The position numbers were made by a program, and so were the translations under genes. Positions 44,752 through 51,913 of a stretch of 64,000 bases of DNA are shown piece after piece. The notes beneath the pieces were generated by a model. It saw only the letters and a list, made by a program, of their open reading frames with translations, made no database searches and had not been told where the DNA came from. This DNA is from Paracoccus sp. IB05. GTDB taxonomy: Bacteria > Pseudomonadota > Alphaproteobacteria > Rhodobacterales > Rhodobacteraceae. Location of the stretch: assembly GCF_016405985.1 (NCBI RefSeq), contig NZ_JAEFCF010000001.1, positions 62,001 through 126,000 on the forward strand, read 5' to 3'. Position 1 is the first letter of the stretch. Each line of letters opens with the position of its first letter.

Positions 44752-46449
44752 TCAGATCTCACCTGACCAGTTGAAATCCGCATCTCTGTCAAGTTTGAGC
44801 AGCGCCATCAGGCAATGCTGGACATTATCCACCCGGATCTCGTTGTTATAGGTCTCGGTGCGCAATCCTCCCATGACCGCCTCGGGCCGGCTGATGTAGA
44901 AACCATCGACCCTCCTGTCGCGGAACTGCAACTGCCGGATCGCGCGCAAGCCGCGTCGCAAGGCTGTCGCGTAACGCTCTGCGCGTGCGCTGTCGCCGAG
45001 CCGCTGCGCCAGGCGCCAGGCGTCGGCAAGCCCTTCCATATAGACCCCGGTCGAGGAGGCATGCGGCGGCCCGAAATCCGGGCGTTCGGGATTGTAGAAC
45101 CGGCCCTGGAAATCCGGATGCAGCCGCCCGCCCCATTGCTGCATATGCAAGATCCAGTCATTTCGGCTGAACACGAACGCCGCCAGCTCCGATGCACCGA
45201 GATCTTCCCAGAGCATGACACAGGCCTGGCTGTGCCAGGGAACGAAGGCCGGGTTCGGATCCGCCAGATGCCAGTCGCGATAATAGCGAAAACTGGTCAT
45301 ACAGCGGCGGGCCAGATCCGGATCGCGGGTCTTACGGTGCAGCGTCGCCAGAAACAGCAGCGCCTCACCCGGGTAGAAATTCTGATTGTCGTTGCGATCC
45401 GGCGGCTTCAGGAAAGTGCGAAAGGCGCCATCCTCCTGCCAGAGATGAAAGATGCCGGTGCAAAGCGCCGTAAAAGCTGCCTCATAGCCGGCAGGCTGGA
45501 TGAGACCGGCCTCGCGAAACTCAAGGATCGCCAGTGCCGCCAGCGCCATGGCCCCGAGCTTTGCCTTGCCTTCGAAAATGATCATGCCGAGACCATCTTC
45601 TTCCGCGTAAAACCGGTCGAGGTTATAGGCCAGACTGGCCTGCGCGCCGGTGGCATCCGCGGGTGATCCGCTGCGCATCGCAATCCGGCCGAGCGCCACG
45701 GTGGCCATGAACTGGCGTATTGTATTATCTGCTTTCGACTCGGCGCCCCGGCTCGGCCAGTATTTATAGGTCATCCGGCCATCGGGGTGCAGATTTTGCC
45801 GCATCCATCCGATCAGCCCGTCAATCGTCTGCTGCAACAGAGGCGCATCAATTGTTTCCGCCGGCTGAATCTGCCCGCCGCGCCAGAGCCTGATGCATCT
45901 GTCTTCGGGAATAAGCAGCAGGAACTGATCGGCGCTGAAGCGGCGGATCCGGGCGGCCCGCGCATAGGCTTCGGGCGTGACGCGTTTCAGTTTCGCAAGC
46001 CGTTCAATCTCGCGAAGAGGCGCGCGGTTTGTGGCAATCGCACGGGTTGGCGCGACCCGTGTCAGCTTGCCGCCTGACAGGATCTCCATGCCGACAAGCC
46101 CGCGCAGGCTGTTCGGAAAGGCCGTGGCCAGCGCCTCCGGTGTGACGGGATGCCAGTCATGCGTCACGCAGATCTCCAGCGCATCCGGCTGCGGCGTCCC
46201 GGGAAGATCGGCCTGCGCCAGAGCGATGGCGGTCGCCAGATCCTCGGCCTCATACCAACCGGCTGCGATCTGACGTCCCGCGCAACGCCAGGCCAGCCAG
46301 ACCGGCGCGCCTGGAACAAGGCCAAAGGTGTCCCTGCCATTGAAACTGTCAAGGACCTGAAGGTCAGACACCGTCGCGCTGGCCTGCATCATTTCTGTCA
46401 CGAGAACGGTCCCTGTATTCTGTGTCGTCGTATTCTGTGTCTTCTGCAC
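44752..46449 (-). CDS. Protein with six-hairpin (alpha/alpha toroid)-like domain, function unknown
   Basis: This is a 565-residue protein without a signal peptide. Residues 1 to about 190 form an unassigned alpha/beta region. From about 200 the sequence looks like an (alpha/alpha)6 toroid of the six-hairpin glycosidase or epimerase type: DNTIRQFMATVALGRIA, GKAKLGAMALAALAILEF, NQNFYPGEALLFLATLHRK, WHSQACVMLWEDLG and STGVYMEGLADAWRLAQRLG, each at the expected helical-hairpin spacing. Such folds act on sugars or, in lantibiotic-cyclase-like forms, on peptides; no catalytic motif is identified. It lies downstream of the repeat-protein gene (115 bases and a terminator apart) on the same strand, suggesting but not proving a role with the surface protein. 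Confidence 0.6.
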   Translation of the reverse strand: MQKTQNTTTQNTGTVLVTEMMQASATVSDLQVLDSFNGRDTFGLVPGAPVWLAWRCAGRQIAAGWYEAEDLATAIALAQADLPGTPQPDALEICVTHDWHPVTPEALATAFPNSLRGLVGMEILSGGKLTRVAPTRAIATNRAPLREIERLAKLKRVTPEAYARAARIRRFSADQFLLLIPEDRCIRLWRGGQIQPAETIDAPLLQQTIDGLIGWMRQNLHPDGRMTYKYWPSRGAESKADNTIRQFMATVALGRIAMRSGSPADATGAQASLAYNLDRFYAEEDGLGMIIFEGKAKLGAMALAALAILEFREAGLIQPAGYEAAFTALCTGIFHLWQEDGAFRTFLKPPDRNDNQNFYPGEALLFLATLHRKTRDPDLARRCMTSFRYYRDWHLADPNPAFVPWHSQACVMLWEDLGASELAAFVFSRNDWILHMQQWGGRLHPDFQGRFYNPERPDFGPPHASSTGVYMEGLADAWRLAQRLGDSARAERYATALRRGLRAIRQLQFRDRRVDGFYISRPEAVMGGLRTETYNNEIRVDNVQHCLMALLKLDRDADFNWSGEI

Positions 46450-46490
46450 CAGCAGTCTTCCGACAAAATCCTGCCAGCTACAAATAAAAT

Positions 46491-46518
46491 GAGCTGCCGC
46501 ATGGGGGTGCGGCAGCTC
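46491..46518 (-). terminator. Rho-independent terminator of the repeat-protein gene
   Basis: An 11-bp stem (46491-46501 with 46508-46518) is followed on the minus strand by ATTTTATTTGT, a good U-rich tail. It lies 45 bases after the repeat-protein stop and would end that transcript before the six-hairpin-like gene, whose promoter must then lie in the short gap or depend on read-through. Confidence 0.75.
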
Positions 46519-46563
46519 AGTATCAGAAGCGGGGGGTTGTTCCGCTCCTGAGGGTGCTCCCGG

Positions 46564-48549
46564 TTACGAGAGCAGGGCGCCTGCGTGGCTGTCATCTTCC
46601 AGGAGGGTGCTGCTACCCCCGAAGAGACCACCAAGAAGGCCACCATTCCCGCCCAGCAGGCCACCGACAAGGCCGCCAACCAGACCATTATCTCCCAGCA
46701 AGCCGCCAACCAGGCCATCGTCGCCCAGCAGACCACCAACGAGGCCGTTGTCACCAAGGACCGGCTCCAGAAGACCGCCCAGGAGATCACCTTCACCGCC
46801 GAGGAGACCGCCCAGCAGGCCGTTGTCACCAAGGACCGGATCCAGAAGGCCACCGAGGAGATCACCTTCGCCGCCGAGAAGACCGCCGACCAGGCCGTGG
46901 TCACCAAGGATGCCGTCCAGCAGACCACCGCTTGCGCCACCCAACAGCCCGCCGAGGAGGCCACCGCCGCCCAGAAGACCACCAAGCAGGCCGGTATCCC
47001 CGAGCAGGCCACCCAACAGACCGCCGTCACCGCCCAGCAGGCCGCCGAGAAGACCGTCATCGCCGAGAACTGCGTCAAGGAGACCGCCGCCGTCACCGCC
47101 GAGGAGACCACCCAGCAGACCACCCTCGCCACCGAGGAGACCGCCCAGCAGACCACCCTCGCCGCCGAGGAGACCGCCCAGAAGACCACCCTCACCACCG
47201 AGGAGACCGCCCAACAGACCGCCTTCACCGCCCAGGAGACCACCAAGCAGGCCGTTCTCTCCGATGAGGCCGCCGAGCAGGCCACCGTCGCCGCCAACGA
47301 CACCGCCGAGCAGGCCACCCAGCAGACCGTCATCCCCCAACAGATCGCCCAGAAGGCCGTCGAGCAAACCGGTCAGCAATCCGCCGCCGCCGCCTTCACC
47401 GCCCCCAAGGACACCTGCGAGCAGACCGTCGACCAGGGTCGAAACCGCACCAAGCACATCGCCGCTGGTCAGCCCTGTCACTGCGCCGTCAAGGCCGCCG
47501 AGCAGGTTCTCAAGCAGGTCCTGCACCCCTTCCAGGGCCTCGCCAACCAGGGCGCCTTCCTGCAGCAGGGCCGCATCAACCGCGGTGAGGACTGCGCCGA
47601 GCGCTCCGGCAACGTCGAGGCTGTCCAATGCGCCCAGGGCTTCGGCAAGACCAGCTGCCAGAGCCGCAGCCGCCACCGCGGTGCCGCCTTCCAGATGCGG
47701 GATCAGGCCACCGGCATCGCCGCTTGCCGGATCGCCGCCCAGGATACCCTCGACCAGAGCGGCCAGAAGGTTGCCTGCACCGGCCAGAGGCGTGCCGTTT
47801 TCAAGCCCTTCAAGCAGAGCTGCCAGCCCGGCTTCAACGCTGGAGACCAGCTCACCCACCGCGTCTCCGGCCGTGTCGAGCAGGCCATTCTCACCACCCA
47901 GAACGGCTGCAACCGTATCGAGCAGAGCGTTCACGGCCTGGTTCACATCGGCATTGCCGAGGCCATTCAGAGCGTCGCTGATGCCGTTCAGCAGGGCTGG
48001 AGCGATTGTGCTGACACCTTCGAGAACTTCGCCAAGAACCGAGTTCCCATCGCCATCGCCATCGCCATCGCCATCGCCGTCGCCATCGCCATCGCCATCG
48101 CCATCGCCGTCGCCGTCGCCATCGCCGTCGCCATCGCCGTCGCCATCGCCGTCGCCATCGCCATCGCCGTCGCCATCGCCATCGCCGTCGCCATCGCCGG
48201 GCGCGGCATTGCTGCTGCCCGAAGAGGCGAGGATCCCGATGCCAGCCAGGCCGGCGGCACCAAGCGCGATCATTTCCTCATTGCTCATGGCCGTGCCGAT
48301 GCCATCGACAGCTTCTTCGACGGTCTGCGAATTGCCATCAACACCGCTGAACGTGCCATCTTCATAGAGCAGACGGCTCACTTCGCCATTCGGTCCTTTG
48401 ACGAAGAAGTCAGTGATAATGATGCTTTTGCCGTCCACCAGCCGAACAACCAGGGTGTCGCCCTCACGGACGAATTTCTGTACCTGGTCCTGCCGGGCGG
48501 TCACCCGGAAGTCAGTGGGCTTGTCAGCGTTGATGCGAATGGGTCCCAT
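46564..48549 (-). CDS. Secreted repeat protein: BapA-prefix domain, (Asp-Gly)25 and Gly/Leu repeats
   Basis: This 661-residue protein has four visible parts. Residues 1-115 match the BapA/LapF-type prefix domain (VREGDTLVVRLVDGKSIIIT, DFFVKGPNGEVSRLL) followed by a short hydrophobic segment (MIALGAAGLAGIGILAS). Then come 25 uninterrupted Asp-Gly pairs, an Ala/Leu-rich helical region, and residues 384-645 composed almost only of Gly and Leu with periodic Asp/Glu/Asn. Near residue 440 the unit is exactly GGLLGGLLGGE, repeated; elsewhere it varies (GLVGGLLGDN). No GGxGxDxxx RTX nonapeptides, no signal peptide and no LPxTG are present. Export by the neighbouring type I secretion system is likely. 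Function (adhesin, matrix scaffold) is inferred. Confidence 0.85.
   Translation of the reverse strand: MGPIRINADKPTDFRVTARQDQVQKFVREGDTLVVRLVDGKSIIITDFFVKGPNGEVSRLLYEDGTFSGVDGNSQTVEEAVDGIGTAMSNEEMIALGAAGLAGIGILASSGSSNAAPGDGDGDGDGDGDGDGDGDGDGDGDGDGDGDGDGDGDGDGDGDGDGDGDGDGNSVLGEVLEGVSTIAPALLNGISDALNGLGNADVNQAVNALLDTVAAVLGGENGLLDTAGDAVGELVSSVEAGLAALLEGLENGTPLAGAGNLLAALVEGILGGDPASGDAGGLIPHLEGGTAVAAAALAAGLAEALGALDSLDVAGALGAVLTAVDAALLQEGALVGEALEGVQDLLENLLGGLDGAVTGLTSGDVLGAVSTLVDGLLAGVLGGGEGGGGGLLTGLLDGLLGDLLGDDGLLGGLLGGVVGGDGGLLGGLIGENGLLGGLLGGEGGLLGGLLGGEGGLLGGLLGGEGGLLGGLLGGEGGLLGGLLGGDGGGLLDAVLGDDGLLGGLLGGDGGLLGGLLGDTGLLGGLLGGGGLLGGLLGGASGGLLDGILGDHGLVGGLLGGEGDLLGGLLDPVLGDNGLLGGLLGGEGDLLGGLLEPVLGDNGLVGGLLGDDGLVGGLLGDNGLVGGLVGGLLGGNGGLLGGLFGGSSTLLEDDSHAGALLS
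46615..47400 (-). repeat. Gly/Leu-coding tandem repeats, 30-33 bp periodicity
   Basis: This block encodes residues 384-645 of the repeat protein. The best-conserved part (about 47100-47260) repeats a 33-base unit with few changes, coding GGLLGGLLGGE. The remainder varies between 10- and 11-residue periods. Because the unit contains few A/T-rich codons, the antisense and alternative frames are also open over long distances. Recombination-driven length variation is expected. Confidence 0.9.
48049..48198 (-). repeat. Hexanucleotide satellite coding (Asp-Gly)25
   Basis: Twenty-five tandem copies of a 6-base unit span exactly 150 bases. On the coding strand they read GGCGAT or GGCGAC, varying only at the third base of the Asp codon. 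Because the unit is a multiple of three, slippage changes the number of Asp-Gly pairs without shifting frame. Confidence 0.95.
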
Positions 48550-48587
48550 CGTTCTTCGTCCTAGATTGGTTTGTTACGTTTGTTGGA

Positions 48588-48785
48588 TCAGGCGGCGCTT
48601 TCTGCGCCCGCTGTCTCATGGATGTGCCGCAGCCCACTTCCGACTAGTGCGGCCCCCAGAACCGCAGCACATCCCGCCCCCTGGGCGATGAAGAGGGCGA
48701 GCAACCAGCCCCCGCCCAAAGCAAAAACAACCCCTGCCACAAGAATTTCCGTAAGCACCGCGAGAGCGAGTATAAAAATTATCAT
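48588..48785 (-). CDS. Small hydrophobic protein, unknown
   Basis: This 65-residue protein has two probable TM helices (MIIFILALAVLTEILVAGVVFALG and LLALFIAQGAGCAAVLGAALV, given here as families of residues) and a short polar tail. AAGGG lies 9-10 bases upstream of the ATG. It sits directly before the repeat-protein gene on the same strand, with a 38-base gap, so it may be co-transcribed. It is not recognised; an unknown accessory or a small membrane regulator are equally possible. Confidence 0.5.
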   Translation of the reverse strand: MIIFILALAVLTEILVAGVVFALGGGWLLALFIAQGAGCAAVLGAALVGSGLRHIHETAGAESAA

Positions 48786-49112
48786 CTCATCATACCCTTG
48801 GTTGATTATGGCATCGTAGGGGTTAGCATGACGCTACGAAAGTATGTATGATTGATATTGGGTAGGTATGTCAATCAGGATGAGGGCAAGGACCCTGGCC
48901 GGGCAGCCCCTGGTGCTATCGGAATGCCCAGGATTTCCCTGCCCTGGTGGACATCTCTTGAAAATCGCCCGCATCCAGGGGTTCCTGGTTGTGATTTGCC
49001 TGATAAAACAACCTCAGGAAGAACAGTGCTTCCCGAAAAAGGAAACAATTGGCCCCTTGTCATTCGGTATTTTGCTGACACAAGCCGCCTGCAAGGGGCT
49101 GAGAGTTGAAGA
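48786..49112. promoter_or_regulatory. Divergent intergenic region between surface-protein and kinase genes
   Basis: This 327-base stretch separates the minus-strand repeat-protein transcript from the plus-strand kinase gene. The part nearest the repeat protein (48786-48880) is AT-rich and includes TACGAAAGTATGTATG at about 48833. The same TACGAAAGT core occurs on the minus strand before the second BapA-prefix gene (around 61628-61620). No protein-coding gene is convincing here; a short open frame at 48868 overlaps the kinase start and lacks recognisable features. Confidence 0.4.
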
Positions 49113-51011
49113 ATGAGCCGCGAAGAAACACATTCGGCAGATCTTAAGGAGTATGACGTGATTCCTCCCCAAGTGGTGCACCAGCCGGCACAGACCAAGG
49201 CGGATGCCGCCGGCAACATCCTGGATCTGCTCGCTGCGGTTATCGCGACCGACAGCCGCGCCACGGCAATATTTGCGGATAGTGGAGACCTCCTGCTTGC
49301 AAATGCAGTGGCGGGAGCCGCGAAAGTCGCGCAATGGCACAGGTTCGGCAGATCGGCGGATTGGGCAGGCGCACGCGATGAAGCGCAGACACGCGGAAGC
49401 TGCAGCGTCAGCCCCGGCCATGAAGAGACTGCGGATCTGCATGTCATTCCGGCGGAGAACGGGCTCGCCCGCTATTATCTGATGCGCGTCACCAGTGGCG
49501 CCATGTCTGCCGGGGACCGCTCGCTTTCAGAGCGCATCACCGATATGGCCCATGATCTGCGCGCGCCGCTGCAATCGCTGATCATTGCGGCGGACGGTCT
49601 CGCCGACGCCAAAACGCAGGATGGGCGAGAGGCCGAGCTTGGTTCGCTCGCACAGCTTGCCATTGATCAGGTCGCCAATCTGCTGGAAACGGTGCGGATG
49701 GACGGGGTATCGGCAGATACGGAACCGCGGGTCGATTTCGACCTGGTCGCCGTTGTGCGCGATACGGTCCGGTTGCTCGACCCGATCTGCCGGCGCAGCA
49801 ATAACTTCATCCTGGCCGAGCTGCCCGAAGGTGAGGCCTGGCATAGCGGTGCGCCACATCTGTTGCGCGCGGTGCTGCAAAACCTGATCACCAACGCGAA
49901 CCGTTTCAATATGAACGGCCCCATTACCGTAAGACTGAAAATCGCGGCCACCGAAGGCAGCTTTGAAAGTCTTGTAACGCTGGAAGTCGAGGATGTCGGA
50001 CCAGGCTTTTCTGAGGCCGAGCGCAAGCTGGTGCTCAGCCCCGGCACCGGCGGACGGCCCCTCCCCCCGGGCAGCAAAGACGGGTATGGGCTTGGGCTTG
50101 GCATTGTGTCCCGGGCGGTCAGCCGCCTGCGCGGCCGGATCGAGCTGGGACAGGGCAAAGAACGTGGCGCCCTTTTCCGCATCACCTTTCCGCTTACCGG
50201 CGCCAGGGCGCGAGACGATCAGCGCGGGGATCAGAACACGGACCGTCCGGAATTTATCAGCCTTGCCGGGCTCAGGATCCTTGTCGTCGAGGACAATCCG
50301 GTAAATCTGGCAATCCTGTTGCGGACATTGACGGATGCCGGCGCGGAAGTTGAGGGCGTCGTCAACGGTATGGATGCGCTGCTGCGGGTCAGATCGAAAA
50401 GAGATCAGATCGATGTTGTGCTGCTGGACGTCACTTTGCCCGATATTGACGGGATCGAGGTGGCGCGCCAGATTCGCAGCGAGGAAAGCGCCGGAGAACA
50501 TCTTCTTATCGTCGGGCTTACGGCGCATGTCGGCTCGGTGATCCACGGATCCGGCCTCGCCGCGGGGATGGATCATATCCTTATCAAACCCGTGCGCCCG
50601 TCGGAATTACGCCTCGCTCTCAGGGATGCGAAAGAAGGGACACGGCCCCGCCAACAGGCCATCAACAGAATGCAGACACCCGAGACCATGCTGAACAACG
50701 CCCTTGTCCTTGAACTGACCGGAGAAATGGGGCGCCCTGCAACGCTTGTCTTCATGCAGCGCGCGCTTGAAGAGGCGCGCGAGGTCTTTGACCTCGCCCG
50801 CAGTCCGGAAATTCCCGACAATCTGCGGGCACGGATCCATTCCGCGATCGGATCTGCCGGTCTTACCGGGCTGGCAGGGGTCGAATATGCCCTCCGGCGC
50901 CTGCAGATCGACGCGCGCGAGGGGCTATGCGATGCCGCAACGCTGGATCTTGCGGAAGAGATGGCACATAGTACGGAAGTTCGGCTGCAGCAGTTTGCAG
51001 CCGAAAGCTGA
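49113..51011 (+). CDS. Hybrid sensor histidine kinase with receiver and Hpt domains
   Basis: This is a 632-residue soluble hybrid kinase without TM helices. An N-terminal PAS-like sensor (about 30-130) precedes a HisKA H-box with His147 (ITDMAHDLRAPLQSLIIAAD), HATPase N-box (VLQNLITNANRF) and G boxes (VEDVGPGF, GYGLGLGIVSRAVSRLRG). A receiver at about 387-505 has phosphoacceptor Asp439 (VVLLDVTLPDIDG) and Lys492 (ILIKPVRPSEL). A C-terminal Hpt domain carries His576 (ARIHSAIGSAGLTGLAG). This is a complete phosphorelay in one chain. The output is probably the LuxR-type response regulator 207 bases downstream. The signal is cytoplasmic and unknown. Confidence 0.9.
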   Translation: MSREETHSADLKEYDVIPPQVVHQPAQTKADAAGNILDLLAAVIATDSRATAIFADSGDLLLANAVAGAAKVAQWHRFGRSADWAGARDEAQTRGSCSVSPGHEETADLHVIPAENGLARYYLMRVTSGAMSAGDRSLSERITDMAHDLRAPLQSLIIAADGLADAKTQDGREAELGSLAQLAIDQVANLLETVRMDGVSADTEPRVDFDLVAVVRDTVRLLDPICRRSNNFILAELPEGEAWHSGAPHLLRAVLQNLITNANRFNMNGPITVRLKIAATEGSFESLVTLEVEDVGPGFSEAERKLVLSPGTGGRPLPPGSKDGYGLGLGIVSRAVSRLRGRIELGQGKERGALFRITFPLTGARARDDQRGDQNTDRPEFISLAGLRILVVEDNPVNLAILLRTLTDAGAEVEGVVNGMDALLRVRSKRDQIDVVLLDVTLPDIDGIEVARQIRSEESAGEHLLIVGLTAHVGSVIHGSGLAAGMDHILIKPVRPSELRLALRDAKEGTRPRQQAINRMQTPETMLNNALVLELTGEMGRPATLVFMQRALEEAREVFDLARSPEIPDNLRARIHSAIGSAGLTGLAGVEYALRRLQIDAREGLCDAATLDLAEEMAHSTEVRLQQFAAES

Positions 51012-51218
51012 CTGTAGTCCCGGTCATAAGTCTTAAGTTTTGTTCGACCGGCGAGGTCGCTGCCAAAAAAGAGAACCTGTTCAACCGCAGCGCCGGGGCG
51101 CTGCTTAAAGTCTTGACAATTTCCTCTTCTGAGCATGTGATTTTATGGACGTTTATCCAATCGTCGCAGTCGGCGGTATTCACCTGACAGGGCCACTCTG
51201 ACAGGCAACGAGAGAGAC

Positions 51219-51863
51219 ATGATGAGTGAAAACAATCCGGCACCTGCGCCGCTCAGTGTGCTCATCGCCGATGACCATACCCTGATCCTCGAAATCATCG
51301 GCCTCGTGCTGGAGAACAGCCCGGATATCAGGCTCAGCACCGCGATCTCGATCGATGGCGCGATAGAACAACTGAAGAAAAACGGCGAATTCGACCTCAT
51401 CCTGCTGGATCTCGACATGCCCGGGATGCATGGAGTCGAAACGCTGAAGCAGATCACCGCATTGAATGCGGGAAAGCCGGTCGGCATCATCACCGGCGGC
51501 CCTACGCCGCGTGTTGTCGATGAGATGACCCGGAATGGCGCGGCCGGTCTGGTTCCAAAGACCACTTCGATGAAAAGCCTCACAAATGCCATTCGCTTCA
51601 TGGCGGCAGGAGAGCGCTACTTCCCGCTGGAGCTGATCCAGGAGAACAAGGCCACCCAGAAGGCTTTCGTCTCGCCCCTTTCAGACCGCGAGGTCTCGGT
51701 GCTCAATCTCCTGGCCGATGGCATGCCCAACCGGGAAATCGGCGAAAATCTCGGGCTGGCCGAAGCGACCGTCAAAATGCATGTGAAATCGATCTGCCGC
51801 AAACTGGGCGTCACAAACCGGACCCAGGCGGTTATCCAGGCGCGCAATCTGAAATTGGCCTGA
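51219..51863 (+). CDS. NarL/FixJ-family response regulator
   Basis: This 214-residue regulator has a receiver domain with Asp19-Asp20 (LIADDHTLILEIIGLVLE), phosphoacceptor Asp64 (ILLDLDMPGMHG) and a C-terminal LuxR HTH (LSDREVSVLNLLADGMPNRE, then TVKMHVKSICRKLGVTNRTQ). It follows the hybrid kinase on the same strand after a 207-base gap and is the likely phosphorelay target. Its position inside the pilus/secretion island suggests that it controls those genes; no binding site is proven. Confidence 0.92.
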   Translation: MMSENNPAPAPLSVLIADDHTLILEIIGLVLENSPDIRLSTAISIDGAIEQLKKNGEFDLILLDLDMPGMHGVETLKQITALNAGKPVGIITGGPTPRVVDEMTRNGAAGLVPKTTSMKSLTNAIRFMAAGERYFPLELIQENKATQKAFVSPLSDREVSVLNLLADGMPNREIGENLGLAEATVKMHVKSICRKLGVTNRTQAVIQARNLKLA

Positions 51864-51878
51864 ACCCATTCTGTCCGG

Positions 51879-51907
51879 CGGCAGCGGCAGACCAGCTGCC
51901 GCTGCCG
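51879..51907. terminator. Bidirectional terminator hairpin
   Basis: A perfect 12-bp stem (51879-51890 with 51896-51907) with loop ACCAG lies between the convergent response-regulator and Omp85 genes. The following base run is short (GATTTC), so it may terminate weakly in the plus direction. It is the only structure in the 50-base gap. Confidence 0.7.
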
Positions 51908-51913
51908 GATTTC

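Noticed and set aside
46615-48198. CRISPR-like regular repeats
   Set aside because: The 6-base and 33-base units are contiguous without unique spacers and lie inside a coding frame, so they are coding tandem repeats.
46585-48564. Long open frames on the plus strand (about 660 and 590 codons) through the repeat region
   Set aside because: They are by-products of the repetitive, G/C-rich coding sequence on the minus strand. Their translations are Thr/Ala/Glu- or Pro/Ser-only low complexity, with no domain. The minus-strand product has a recognisable BapA-prefix domain.
48868-49116. Small plus-strand open frame of 82 codons before the hybrid kinase
   Set aside because: It overlaps the kinase start, has no recognisable features, and its composition looks non-coding.
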